From Sphingomonas sp. (GTDB lineage Bacteria; Pseudomonadota; Alphaproteobacteria; Sphingomonadales; Sphingomonadaceae), in NCBI GenBank assembly GCA_021732445.1, contig JAKFUZ010000015.1:88792-152791 (forward strand): DNA of 64,000 nt, in the 5' to 3' direction. Positions 1 through 10,690 of this stretch are shown in pieces. Numbering within the stretch: the first letter of the stretch is position 1; each line of letters opens with the position of its first letter. The notes beneath the pieces were generated by a model. It was given only the letters and a program-made list of their open reading frames with translations, was not told the origin of the DNA and made no database searches. The position numbers and the translations under genes were made by a program.

Positions 1-743
1 AGGGCCCGGCGATTCAGGACCGCGTTACCTTTGGCAGCAGCCCCACGGCGGCGCGCAAACAGACCACATTGTCGGCCGAAGCCGGCATCAAGGGGTCGCT
101 CGCCGACCGCACCGTGCAATTCTCGCTCGACGGCTATTGGTGGCGCACCAATGATTTGCAGATCACCGCTGTCGGTGGTTCGGCAAACACCACGCGGTTG
201 CTGAACGCGGCCCGGGCCATTGGCTATGGCGTTGAGGCCGAGTTCAACGCGCGTCCCCTGCCCCAACTGACGCTTACGGCGAGCGGCAGCTACAACTTCA
301 CGCAGCTCCAGGACCGGAATATTTCGGTGGGCGTGTGCGGCGCATTGTGCACCGTGACCGACCCGACCTTCACCACTCCGGGCGGCACCTTTGCGCGCAT
401 TGACGGAAACCGGCTGCCACAGGCGCCGCGTTTTGTGGGCAATGTGACCGCGCGCTATGCCATTCCGCTCGGCAATGGCGGCGAGGTGTATTTCTTCACT
501 GACTGGGCGTATCGCAGTGACATCAACTACTTCCTTTACGAAGCGCTGGAGTTTCGCGGGCGTTCGTTGCTCGAAGGCGGGCTGAAGCTCGGCTACAAGG
601 TTAATAACAAGCTCGACTTTGGGGTGTTCACACGCAACGTGACGAACCAGATCCGATCAATCAGCGCGATTGATTTCAACAATCTGACGGGCTTTGTGAA
701 CGATCCGCGGATTGTGGGCGGGCAAGTGCGCATCAGCTTCTGA
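1..743 (+). CDS. TonB-dependent receptor, C-terminal part (5' end outside window)
   Basis: The reading frame is open from the window edge (codons in phase with base 3) to a TGA at 741-743, so this is the 3' end of a longer gene. The roughly 246 visible residues look like the last strands of a 22-stranded outer-membrane barrel: alternating aromatic/polar strands, a late NVTNQ-like segment, and the terminal ...GQVRISF ending in Phe, which is the signal for barrel assembly. Such receptors import siderophores, vitamins or glycans using TonB energy. The substrate cannot be told because the plug and N-terminus are missing. Confidence 0.85.
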   Translation, partial: GPAIQDRVTFGSSPTAARKQTTLSAEAGIKGSLADRTVQFSLDGYWWRTNDLQITAVGGSANTTRLLNAARAIGYGVEAEFNARPLPQLTLTASGSYNFTQLQDRNISVGVCGALCTVTDPTFTTPGGTFARIDGNRLPQAPRFVGNVTARYAIPLGNGGEVYFFTDWAYRSDINYFLYEALEFRGRSLLEGGLKLGYKVNNKLDFGVFTRNVTNQIRSISAIDFNNLTGFVNDPRIVGGQVRISF

Positions 744-770
744 TCGCGCACCGCGCAGCACAAATTTGGA

Positions 771-804
771 GGGAGCGCGACGCCGGCCGCGCTCCCCCTT
801 TTTT
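771..804 (+). terminator. Rho-independent terminator after the TonB receptor
   Basis: A nine-base-pair GC stem (GGGAGCGCG at 771-779 with CGCGCTCCC at 788-796) is followed by a run of T (799-804). It lies 28 bases after the receptor stop codon and before modA, so it ends the receptor transcript and isolates the mod operon. Confidence 0.85.
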
Positions 805-873
805 GCGGGACTTGCCTCGTTGACCAGTGGCCATATACCCGCTGCGTGATGACGGGTTGGTAAGGAGGCACCC

Positions 874-1644
874 ATGCGGCGGGTTTTTATGCTGTGCCTT
901 ATGCTGGCGCTTGGCAGCGGCACGCCCGGCATTGCCGCAGACCGCAAGCCCGCGTTGACCGTGTTCGCGGCCGCGTCCCTCACCGAGGCATTACAGGCGG
1001 CCGGCGCTGCTTATTCGGCGCGAACCGCGGTGCCGGTGCGGTTCTCCTTTGCGTCGAGCGCGGCAATCGCGCGCCAGCTTGAAGCGGGCGCGCCGGCCGA
1101 CATCTTCATATCCGCCGATGCCGAATGGATGGATTACGCCCAACGCCACGGGCTGATCGTGCCGGCGACGCGCACCACCGTTGCGCGCGGGCGGCTCGCG
1201 CTCATAGCACCCGCCGGCTCAGCCATCCGGCTGCGGATCGGCCGGGGGATGCCGCTTGCAGCAGGACTTGGGCAGGCGGGGCGCCTGGCGATTGGTGACC
1301 CCGACGCGGTGCCCGCCGGACGGTATGCGCGGGCCGCCCTGCAAACGCTTGGCGCCTGGAATGGCGTGGCCGATCGCCTCGCCCGCGCCGAAAATGTCCG
1401 CGTCGCGCTGGCCTATGTCGCGCGCGGGGAGGCGCCCCTTGGCATCGTCTATGAAACCGACGCCCGGGCGGAACCGCGCGTGCGCGTGATCGGGATTTTT
1501 CCGCAAAGCAGCCACCCGCCCATCGTTTATCCCATCGCGTTGACCAGGCGCGCCAGCCCCGCCGCAAGCGGTTTTTTGGCGTTCCTGCGCGGCGCGCCGG
1601 GTCAGGCGATTTTCCGCCGCTTCGGCTTTTTGGCGGCGCAGTGA
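874..1644 (+). CDS. modA: molybdate ABC transporter substrate-binding protein ModA
   Basis: The 256-residue protein has a signal peptide (about residues 1-22) and then the ModA opening motif LTVFAAASLTEAL, with later FSFASSAAIARQLEAGAPADIF and GIVYETDA segments typical of the molybdate/tungstate-binding family. It binds oxyanion in the periplasm and delivers it to ModB. The start is an ATG preceded by AAGGAGG at about 860-867. It is first in a modABC operon: its stop overlaps the GTG start of modB (GTGA). No modE gene is seen nearby. Confidence 0.93.
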   Translation: MRRVFMLCLMLALGSGTPGIAADRKPALTVFAAASLTEALQAAGAAYSARTAVPVRFSFASSAAIARQLEAGAPADIFISADAEWMDYAQRHGLIVPATRTTVARGRLALIAPAGSAIRLRIGRGMPLAAGLGQAGRLAIGDPDAVPAGRYARAALQTLGAWNGVADRLARAENVRVALAYVARGEAPLGIVYETDARAEPRVRVIGIFPQSSHPPIVYPIALTRRASPAASGFLAFLRGAPGQAIFRRFGFLAAQ

Positions 1645-2342
1645 CGCTCGGCGCGCTGCTCCCCACCCCTGGCGAGTGGCAGATTATCGGCCTTAGCATC
1701 GCCATTGCCGGGCGCGCGGTGCTGCTTGGCCTGCCGCTCGCCACAGCTTTTGGCTGGCTGATCGCCCGGCGCCGGTTTTTCGGGCGAACGCTGCTGGATG
1801 CGGCGCTGCATAGCCCGTTATTTCTGCCGCCCGTGGTGGTCGGCTTTGCGTTGCTGCTGCTGTTTGGCGCACAAGCGCCGCTCGGCGCGCTGCTGGCCCG
1901 GCTGGGGATGCCGCTGGTGTTCACGTCAGCAGGCGCCTCGCTTGCGGTTGGGGTGATGACCTTCCCGCTGATGCTGCGCGCGGTGCGGCAAGCGATTGAC
2001 TCGGTCGACCCCGCGCTGGAAGCGATGGCGGCAAGCCTGGGCGCGGGATGGTGGGATCGGTTGTGGACGATCACCCTGCCCCTCGCTGCACCCGGCCTGA
2101 CTGCGGCGGCGATCATCGGTTTTGCGGCCGGGCTGGGAGAATTTGGCGCGGTCATCACCTTTGCCGCCAATATTCCGGGCGAAACGCAGACACTGGCGCT
2201 CGCGATTTATGGCGCGCTGCAGGTGCCCGGCGGCGAGCGGGTCGCGATGCGGCTGGCGGGCTTGTCGTTTGCGATCGCCATTGCCGCGCTGCTGGCGTCG
2301 GAAGCGCTGCTGGCCTGGGGTCGCAGCCGGGCCGGCCGCTGA
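1641..2342 (+). CDS. modB: molybdate ABC transporter permease ModB
   Basis: The 233-residue polytopic membrane protein starts with GTG overlapping the modA stop. It has about five to six hydrophobic segments and the permease EAA loop (EAMAASLGAGWWDRLWTI, roughly residues 128-146) that docks on the ATPase. The segment GLGEFGAVITFAANIPGETQT is characteristic of the ModB/CysTW-like family. It forms the inner-membrane channel for molybdate. modC follows two bases after its stop. Confidence 0.92.
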   Translation: MTLGALLPTPGEWQIIGLSIAIAGRAVLLGLPLATAFGWLIARRRFFGRTLLDAALHSPLFLPPVVVGFALLLLFGAQAPLGALLARLGMPLVFTSAGASLAVGVMTFPLMLRAVRQAIDSVDPALEAMAASLGAGWWDRLWTITLPLAAPGLTAAAIIGFAAGLGEFGAVITFAANIPGETQTLALAIYGALQVPGGERVAMRLAGLSFAIAIAALLASEALLAWGRSRAGR

Positions 2343-2344
2343 CG

Positions 2345-3163
2345 ATGCTGAGCGTCTCGGTTCACCGCACGCTTGGCCGCTTCGTGCTTGAGGTGCAGTT
2401 CACCGGCCCGGCCGACGGCGTGACGGTGCTGTTTGGCCCCTCGGGCGCTGGAAAATCGGCGACACTTGCTGCCATGGTCGGGTCCGCGCGCGACGCTACG
2501 GGCCGGATAACGCTGGGGGCACGGGTACTGGCCGACAGCGCGACTGGTCTTTTCACCCCGCCGCAGCACCGGCGGATCGGTTGGGTAAGCCAGGACGCGC
2601 GCCTTTTCCCCCATATGCCCGTGCGCGCCAATCTTGGCTATGGCCTGCGCCGGGCGACGCGCGCGCCGACGATCGCGTGGGACGATGTGCTCGACGTGCT
2701 GGGCATCGCGCCGTTGCTCGACCGCAAGGTGGCCGCGCTTTCAGGCGGCGAGCGGCAGCGGGTGGCGCTTGGCCGCGCGCTGCTCAGCCAACCGGACCTG
2801 TTGCTGCTGGATGAGCCGCTCGCCGCGCTTGATACGCCACGCAAGGCCGAGATTTTGGGCTATGTCACCCGGCTGAAAGCGCGTTTCCGTCTCCCGATGG
2901 TCTATGTCACGCACAGCACGCACGAAGCGCTGGCAATTGGGGATCATCTGGTGCGCATCGAGGCCGGGCGGGCGGTTGCCCAAGGCCTGCCCCGCGACTT
3001 GCTGGGCGCGCACGCCCATGATGCGCAGATTATCGCCGCCGACCTGAGTGCCGACACGGTGACGGTCGCCCTTGGTGACCAGCGGCTGACGCTGCCGGGT
3101 GCCGCGCTTGCGGCGGGGGGCACGGTGACGCTGAACCTGGTGCCCCGCCGCACCAAAACATAA
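2345..3163 (+). CDS. modC: molybdate ABC transporter ATP-binding protein ModC (short form)
   Basis: The ATG at 2345, two bases after modB, gives 272 residues; the open frame reaches further upstream inside modB but that extension is not ModC-like. Visible are Walker A GPSGAGKS (about residue 33), the Q-loop region, signature LSGGERQRVALGRAL (about 131) and Walker B LLLLDEPLAALD, then the switch histidine in VTHSTHEAL. Typical ModC is about 350 residues with a complete C-terminal TOBE (Mop) domain. Here only about 70 residues follow the switch region, so the oxyanion-sensing TOBE is truncated or reduced. Confidence 0.9.
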   Translation: MLSVSVHRTLGRFVLEVQFTGPADGVTVLFGPSGAGKSATLAAMVGSARDATGRITLGARVLADSATGLFTPPQHRRIGWVSQDARLFPHMPVRANLGYGLRRATRAPTIAWDDVLDVLGIAPLLDRKVAALSGGERQRVALGRALLSQPDLLLLDEPLAALDTPRKAEILGYVTRLKARFRLPMVYVTHSTHEALAIGDHLVRIEAGRAVAQGLPRDLLGAHAHDAQIIAADLSADTVTVALGDQRLTLPGAALAAGGTVTLNLVPRRTKT

Positions 3164-3261
3164 CGCGGCCGGCGCTCGCAAGCGCTCAAATAGACCGCCT
3201 CAACGCCTTGCCTTTACGGTGTTTTTCTATTCACCGAGCGCTTATGCGGCGCAAAAGCACC

Positions 3262-3603
3262 TCAGCGCTTGGCGGTCATCTGGCTGATGGCCTCACGCCC
3301 GAACCCGGTAATCATCTCGGCGATTTCGCGCGCCTGCGCCATGGAGCGGCTGCCCTGTTCGCGCAGATATTCGCCCTGAATGCGCATCACGTCGCCGACA
3401 TCCTTGGCCGATGCGGCCGCGCGCATCGCCGCGAATGCTTCACGCGCATTCACCTCTGCCTGATCGAGCATCCGCATGCCGAGTTCAGCGCCAGAGGCCG
3501 CCGCCTTCTGGCCGGTTGCCTGCATTGCTTCGGCCGCCGCCTTCATCTGGTCGCCAACCTGCGCTGCGGCGCCATGCGCTGCGCCGCCATCTTTTTCAGC
3601 CAT
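3262..3603 (-). CDS. phasin family protein
   Basis: A 113-residue, Ala/Met-rich, almost fully helical protein. The body contains the phasin_2-like pattern MLDQAEVNAREAFAAMRAAA and ..IQGEYLREQGSRSMAQAREI. Phasins coat polyhydroxyalkanoate granules, or act as general amphipathic helical proteins in alphaproteobacteria. No PHA synthase is nearby in the window, so the role in granules is by family only. It stands alone between modC (convergent) and lepA. Confidence 0.75.
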   Translation of the reverse strand: MAEKDGGAAHGAAAQVGDQMKAAAEAMQATGQKAAASGAELGMRMLDQAEVNAREAFAAMRAAASAKDVGDVMRIQGEYLREQGSRSMAQAREIAEMITGFGREAISQMTAKR

Positions 3604-3731
3604 CGTGAATCTCCTGAATGTTGAACCCCTCTGGAAGAGCGTTCTACGCCTGGTGGCGGCAAAGCGCGAGCGGTCAACAGAGGCAATGGCATCCCCATTG
3701 GGTCCGACATTGCGCCGGAAAGCGCGAATAT

Positions 3732-5579
3732 TCAGCCTTCATCGCCCATTCGGAGCGCCGCGATAAAGGCTTCCTGCGGGATGCTGACCGAGCCATATTC
3801 GCGCATCCGCTTCTTGCCTTCCTTCTGCTTGTCGAGCAGCTTGCGCTTGCGGCTGGCGTCGCCGCCATAGCATTTGGCCGTCACATCCTTTCTCAACGCC
3901 GCAATCGTCTCGCGCGCGATAACCTTGCCGCCAATCGCTGCCTGAATGGGGATTTTGAACAAATGGCGGGGGATGAGATCCTTCAGCCGCTCACACATGC
4001 CGCGCCCGCGCGTTTCGGCAGTTCCCCGGTGGACGATCATGCTGAGCGCATCGACCGCTTCTGAATTGACCATGATGCTCATTTTGACGAGATCACCGTT
4101 GCGATACCCGGTCTGGTGATAGTCAAAGCTCGCATAGCCCCGCGAAATACTTTTCAGCCGGTCGTAGAAATCGAACACGACTTCGTTGAGCGGCAGCTCA
4201 TAGGTCACCTGCGCGCGCCCGCCCACATAGGTCAGGTTCTTCTGGATGCCGCGCCGGTCCTGGCACAGCTTCAGGATGCTGCCGAGATAGTCGTCGGGGC
4301 AATAAATGACTGCCTCTATCCAGGGCTCGGCGATGCTGGCGATCTTGCTGGGGTCGGGCATGTCGGCCGGGTTGTGCAGTTCAAGATGCCCGCCGCCATG
4401 CGTCAGTTCTATCTGATAGACGACTGACGGCGCTGTGGTGATGAGGTCAAGATCATATTCGCGCGTCAGCCGCTCTTGAATAATTTCAAGGTGCAGCAGG
4501 CCGAGAAAGCCGCAACGGAAGCCAAAGCCAAGTGCCGCACTCGATTCCGTCTCGAACGAAAAACTCGCATCGTTGAGCCGCAGTTTCGATATGCTCTCCC
4601 GCAATTTGTCAAAATCATTGGCGTCGGTTGGGAACATCCCGCAAAACACCACTGGCTGCACTTCCTTGAAGCCGGGCAGCGCCTCGGCCGCCGGGCGCTT
4701 TGCATCGGTTATGGTGTCCCCCACTCGCGCCTGCGCCACGTCCTTGATCTGCGCCGTGATGAAACCGATTTCACCGACGCCAAGATCGGTCAGCTGCTCG
4801 ATCTTGGGGCGAAAACACCCGACCCGGTCGATAAGATGCTGCGTGCCCGTTGCCATGAACTTGACGTGCTGACCCTTTTTGAGCGTCCCCGCCATTACCC
4901 GCACCAGAATGACGACGCCCAGATACGGGTCATACCAGCTATCGACCAGCATTGCCTTCAAGGGCGCGTCGGCATCGCCCTTGGGCGGTGGAATGCGGGT
5001 GACGATGGCTTCGAGCACATCGGCAATGCCAATGCCCGCCTTGGCCGAGGTGAGCACCGCGTCCGACGCATCGAGGCCGATGACTTCTTCAATTTCGGCG
5101 CGGACCTTTTCGGGTTCAGCCGCTGGCAGGTCGATCTTGTTGATGACGGGCACGATTTCGTGGTCGTGTTCAATCGACTGATAGACATTGGCGAGCGTTT
5201 GCGCCTCCACCCCTTGCGCGGCGTCCACCACCAGCAGCGCACCCTCGCACGCGGCGAGGCTGCGGCTTACTTCATAGGCGAAATCGACATGCCCCGGCGT
5301 GTCCATCAGGTTGAGGACGTAATCGAGCCCGTCCTTGGCGCGGTAATTGAGGCGCACGGTCTGCGCCTTGATGGTTATGCCGCGCTCCTTCTCGATATCC
5401 ATATTGTCGAGCACCTGCTCAGACATTTCGCGCTCGGTAAGCCCGCCGGTTTGCTGAATCAGCCGGTCGGCAAGCGTCGACTTGCCATGATCGATATGCG
5501 CGATGATGGAAAAATTGCGGATGCGGGAAAGCGGGGTCACTTGGGTCTCTGCAAGGGCGGCTGTGCCATGATGCGCCAT
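3732..5579 (-). CDS. lepA: elongation factor 4 / LepA GTPase
   Basis: Translation GTPase that back-translocates or remodels stalled ribosomes. Starting at the ATG at 5579 gives 615 residues, close to the family length of about 600; the frame remains open upstream but those residues are not LepA-like. Seen: G1 region [15 protein letters not shown]3 DTPGHVDF, G4 NKIDLP, the ERGITIK effector region, and the LepA-specific C-terminal tail (..[26 protein letters not shown]). A clean housekeeping gene, divergent from the CsgG-like gene. Confidence 0.97.
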   Translation of the reverse strand: MAHHGTAALAETQVTPLSRIRNFSIIAHIDHGKSTLADRLIQQTGGLTEREMSEQVLDNMDIEKERGITIKAQTVRLNYRAKDGLDYVLNLMDTPGHVDFAYEVSRSLAACEGALLVVDAAQGVEAQTLANVYQSIEHDHEIVPVINKIDLPAAEPEKVRAEIEEVIGLDASDAVLTSAKAGIGIADVLEAIVTRIPPPKGDADAPLKAMLVDSWYDPYLGVVILVRVMAGTLKKGQHVKFMATGTQHLIDRVGCFRPKIEQLTDLGVGEIGFITAQIKDVAQARVGDTITDAKRPAAEALPGFKEVQPVVFCGMFPTDANDFDKLRESISKLRLNDASFSFETESSAALGFGFRCGFLGLLHLEIIQERLTREYDLDLITTAPSVVYQIELTHGGGHLELHNPADMPDPSKIASIAEPWIEAVIYCPDDYLGSILKLCQDRRGIQKNLTYVGGRAQVTYELPLNEVVFDFYDRLKSISRGYASFDYHQTGYRNGDLVKMSIMVNSEAVDALSMIVHRGTAETRGRGMCERLKDLIPRHLFKIPIQAAIGGKVIARETIAALRKDVTAKCYGGDASRKRKLLDKQKEGKKRMREYGSVSIPQEAFIAALRMGDEG

Positions 5580-5689
5580 AGCATTGCTGGCTCTCTTGGC
5601 AACCGGCGGCAAAGGCGGTTCCCGCAACACGCGTTTCGCGTTAATTGAACATTGCAGCATTTCGAATCACGTTATCGGGGAACATTGGA

Positions 5690-6664
5690 ATGAAGTCGTC
5701 AATTTTCGCCACGAGCATTGCCGCGGCCGCGCTCGTCATTGCGCCGGCTGCTGCCGAAAAAACCCCAAAGCTGGCCAAGGAATCTTCCGGCCAGAAACTG
5801 CAACAGGCAACAGCCAATGACGTGCCGCGCTGCGCCCGCAAGCTTGGTACCGTCTCAATCCGCGATGGTGACGACCCGCTGCCCTGGACGCAGAACAACC
5901 TCGCGCCGCCATCCAAGCTGCTTAAGGTGCTGATCCAGCGCTCGGGGTGCTTCAATCTGGTCGATCGCGGCGCCGGGCTGAACGCGGCTGAACAGGAACG
6001 GGCCATCGGCGGCAATCTGGGGCTTCAGCGCCGCTCGAATGTTGGCCAGGGCCAAATCAAGGCCGCCGATTATGTGCTGGTTGCCGAAATTCAGGGCGCC
6101 AATGCCAATGTGAGCGGTGCGGGCGCGGCAGGCGTTGTCGGGGCCATTGTCGGAGGCCCGTTTGGCGGACTGCTCGGCGGCCTGCGGTCAAAAAAGCTTG
6201 AGGCGAACACGGTACTGTCGCTGACGAATGTCCGAACTACCGAAACCATTGCGGTAGAAGACGGATATGCAGCCAAGAAAGATACCGCCTTTGCCGTTGG
6301 CGGCCTGTTCGCGGTTGGCGGCGTGGGCGCGGGCGGCATTGGCGGCGGGTATGAAAGTACCGATATCGGGCGGGTCATCACGCTTGCCTTCATCCAGGCA
6401 TATGCAAAAATGGTGAATTCGCTTGGGCTGGTGCAACCAGGTGATGTCGGCACAGCCGAAGCGGCTCCCGCCAAAACCTTCACTGCGCAAGCGCCGGTTG
6501 CGCTGCGGACGAGCGCGGCTGCATCAGCAAAAATCCTCCGCACGCTCCCTGCCGGGTCGATTGTCTTCCCCACCGGCAACAAGAACGGGCTGTGGTGGGA
6601 AGTCGCGGACGAAAACGACAATGTCGGCTGGGTGCTCAACACCCGGCTCGCCCCTTCACGATAA
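5690..6664 (+). CDS. CsgG/HfaB-like secreted protein with C-terminal SH3 domain
   Basis: The ATG at 5690 gives 324 residues with a clean signal peptide (cleavage near APAAA|EKT, residue 22). No lipobox Cys is visible, unlike classical CsgG. Residues about 65-240 resemble CsgG/HfaB: the KLLKVLIQRSGCFNLVDR and KAADYVLVAEI segments, then a glycine-rich hydrophobic stretch (about 145-170, GAIVGGPFGGLLGG) and a second (about 205-225). Residues about 265-322 look like a bacterial SH3 domain (ALRTSAAASAKILRTLPAGS ... GLWWEVADENDNVGWV). CsgG-type proteins form outer-membrane secretion pores for curli or holdfast. No curli subunit genes are nearby, so the export role is uncertain. Confidence 0.7.
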   Translation: MKSSIFATSIAAAALVIAPAAAEKTPKLAKESSGQKLQQATANDVPRCARKLGTVSIRDGDDPLPWTQNNLAPPSKLLKVLIQRSGCFNLVDRGAGLNAAEQERAIGGNLGLQRRSNVGQGQIKAADYVLVAEIQGANANVSGAGAAGVVGAIVGGPFGGLLGGLRSKKLEANTVLSLTNVRTTETIAVEDGYAAKKDTAFAVGGLFAVGGVGAGGIGGGYESTDIGRVITLAFIQAYAKMVNSLGLVQPGDVGTAEAAPAKTFTAQAPVALRTSAAASAKILRTLPAGSIVFPTGNKNGLWWEVADENDNVGWVLNTRLAPSR

Positions 6665-6692
6665 TCGCCGTGGCGCTGGGGGTCGTAAGCCC

Positions 6693-7400
6693 TCAGCGCA
6701 GGCTGGCGAGCGCCACCGGCAGCTCCCCCCAGCCATTAATCACCGCATCGGCTCCCAGTTCCTCGACCGGGCCGTGGAGGAAGCCGAAGCTTACCGCGAT
6801 GCTCGGCACGCCGGCGGCCTTTGCTGCCATGATGTCGTAAATCGAATCGCCGATAAAGGCCGCACGCCCGCCGCCGCAGCGGGCGATCATCTCGATGATC
6901 GGTGCCGCCGATGGCTTGGCGTTGCCCGGCCCCAGCGTATCGCCGCCGATTACGGTCTTGAGCCGGCCGAGCAGCCCCAACTGGCCCAGCAGGTCAACGG
7001 CCAGCGATTCAAACTTGTTGGTCACCACCGCCAGCGTCACGCCCTGCGCCGCCAGCGCATCCATTGCCTCAACAGCGCCCGGAAAGGGGCGCGAATGAAC
7101 GCAGATATTGGCCGCATAATAACGCAGCATCTGCTTGTAGAGCGGGCGGAAGTCCGCATCGCTCACGCCACCGCTCGCCTCCAGCCCAAGCGCGAGCATG
7201 TGCCTGGCACCGCCGCCAATCATCGCCTTGATCTCGTGGGTACCGAGCAGCGGGCGGCCGGCATCGCCCAGCACATGGTTCACCGCGGCAAGCAAATCGC
7301 CACTGGTGTCAACGAGCGTGCCATCAAGGTCGAAGCCGATGATATCAAACCGGCGGGAGCCAGGCTGAGCGAGTGCCGCGGGAGGAGCGTTTTGGGCCAT
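6693..7400 (-). CDS. gph: phosphoglycolate phosphatase (HAD family)
   Basis: The ATG at 7400 gives 235 residues; upstream in-frame codons overlap glmU and are unlikely to be translated. HAD motif I is FDLDGTLVDTSGD (about residues 26-38), motif II VVTNK, and motif III/IV ..KPSAAPIIEM and AFIGDSIYDIMAA. It dephosphorylates 2-phosphoglycolate arising from DNA repair or oxygenase activity. It is divergent from glmU with 76 bases between the start codons. Other HAD phosphatases share these motifs, so substrate is by closest resemblance. Confidence 0.85.
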   Translation of the reverse strand: MAQNAPPAALAQPGSRRFDIIGFDLDGTLVDTSGDLLAAVNHVLGDAGRPLLGTHEIKAMIGGGARHMLALGLEASGGVSDADFRPLYKQMLRYYAANICVHSRPFPGAVEAMDALAAQGVTLAVVTNKFESLAVDLLGQLGLLGRLKTVIGGDTLGPGNAKPSAAPIIEMIARCGGGRAAFIGDSIYDIMAAKAAGVPSIAVSFGFLHGPVEELGADAVINGWGELPVALASLR

Positions 7401-7476
7401 GGCGCCTGCTCTTTCAGCATCGCTATGGAATTGGCAACCCAATCGTGGCAGGGCGGCGACAAGACGGAGCCACGGC

Positions 7477-8847
7477 ATGACATCGCAATCCCCCCCGCCC
7501 CCAGTCGCTGCAATCATCCTGGCGGCCGGCAAGGGCACGCGGATGAAATCTGAGCTGCACAAGGTGCTGCACCCGGTCGCTGGCCGGCCAATGCTTGTCC
7601 ATTTGATCGACACAGTCGCATCGCTCGGCCCTGGCAGGACGGTGGTGGTCACCGGCGCCGGGCGCGACCAGATCGAGGCGGCCGTGGCACCGCTTGGCGT
7701 AACAACGGCGCTTCAGGCGGAGCAGCTCGGCACGGGCCATGCCGTGCTCCAGGCAGCGCCGGCGCTGGCGGGGTTTGGCGGCGATGTGCTGATACTCTAT
7801 GGCGACGTGCCGCTGGTGGCTGCCGCCACGATGCAGCGCATGATCGAGCGGCTGCACGCACCCGATGCTCCGGCGGTTGTCGTGCTTGGCTTTCGCCCCG
7901 CCGATACCGCCGCCTATGGCCGGGTTATCGCGGATGCGAACGGGCGGATCATCAAAATGGTCGAGCATAAGGATGCGTCGCCAGATGAACGCGCCTGCAC
8001 GCTATGCAACTCCGGCCTTATGGCCGCGCGCGCCGACCAGCTCTTCGGCCTGCTTGCACGGGTTGGCAATGACAATGCCGCGGGCGAATTTTATCTGGTC
8101 GACGTCGTCAACATCGCCAACGCAGACGGCGGTACCTGTGCGGTCATCGAAACGGGCGCGGACGAAGTGGCCGGCGTGAACAGCCGTGCTGAGCTGGCCG
8201 CGGTCGAGCTTTCATGGCAGGCCGCGCGGCGGGCGCAGGCGATGGCCGGGGGCGCCTCGCTGATCGCGCCGGAGACAGTGTGGTTCGCCCACGACACAGT
8301 TATCGGCCGGGACGTAACGATTGAGCCCAACGTGCTGTTCGGCCCCGGCGTGACGGTGGCAGACGGCGCGACAGTCCACGCCTTTTGCCACATCGAGGGC
8401 GCGACGATTGGTGCGGGCGCGCATGTCGGCCCGTTCGCGCGGCTGCGCCCCGGCACCGTGCTAGGCGCCAAATCGAAAGTGGGCAATTTCGTCGAGGTGA
8501 AAAAGGCAGAACTCGGGGCCGGCGCCAAGGCCAGTCATCTGAGTTATATCGGCGACGCGGTCGTCGGCGCCGGCGCAAACATTGGCGCGGGCACCATCAC
8601 CTGCAATTATGACGGCTTTTTCAAATATCAAACGGTGATCGGCGAAGGCGCGTTCATTGGCTCCAATACGGCGCTCGTCGCGCCCGTCACCATAGGCGCG
8701 GGCGCGATTGTGGGCGCTGGTGCGGTCATAACCGCAGATGTGGCGGCCGACGCGCTGGCGCTCGTCCGCCCGCTGCAACGCGAAAAGCCCGGCTGGGCCA
8801 AACGATTTCGGGCCATCATGACCGCGCGAAAAGCGGCAAAGGAGTAG
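7477..8847 (+). CDS. glmU: bifunctional GlmU: UDP-GlcNAc pyrophosphorylase / GlcN-1-P acetyltransferase
   Basis: The ATG at 7477 gives 456 residues, the usual length. The N-terminal uridylyltransferase has AAIILAAGKGTRMKS (about residues 11-25), with later QLGTGHAV and YGDVPL. The C-terminal left-handed beta-helix carries hexapeptide repeats (IGAGAHVGPFARLRPGTVLG ..) and the acetyltransferase active-site region SYIGDAVVGAGANIGAGTI. It makes UDP-GlcNAc for peptidoglycan and lipid A. It is followed six bases later by glmS, so both steps of amino-sugar supply are co-transcribed. Confidence 0.97.
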   Translation: MTSQSPPPPVAAIILAAGKGTRMKSELHKVLHPVAGRPMLVHLIDTVASLGPGRTVVVTGAGRDQIEAAVAPLGVTTALQAEQLGTGHAVLQAAPALAGFGGDVLILYGDVPLVAAATMQRMIERLHAPDAPAVVVLGFRPADTAAYGRVIADANGRIIKMVEHKDASPDERACTLCNSGLMAARADQLFGLLARVGNDNAAGEFYLVDVVNIANADGGTCAVIETGADEVAGVNSRAELAAVELSWQAARRAQAMAGGASLIAPETVWFAHDTVIGRDVTIEPNVLFGPGVTVADGATVHAFCHIEGATIGAGAHVGPFARLRPGTVLGAKSKVGNFVEVKKAELGAGAKASHLSYIGDAVVGAGANIGAGTITCNYDGFFKYQTVIGEGAFIGSNTALVAPVTIGAGAIVGAGAVITADVAADALALVRPLQREKPGWAKRFRAIMTARKAAKE

Positions 8848-8853
8848 CGCGCA

Positions 8854-10677
<1,824 letters not shown>

Positions 10678-10690
10678 CGGCCAGCCCCGC

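Noticed and set aside
4476..5648. 390-codon frame opposite lepA
   Set aside because: Antisense shadow of a strongly conserved gene; no ribosome site or motif.
8848..8853. glmS ribozyme in front of glmS
   Set aside because: Only six bases separate glmU and glmS, so there is no room for one.
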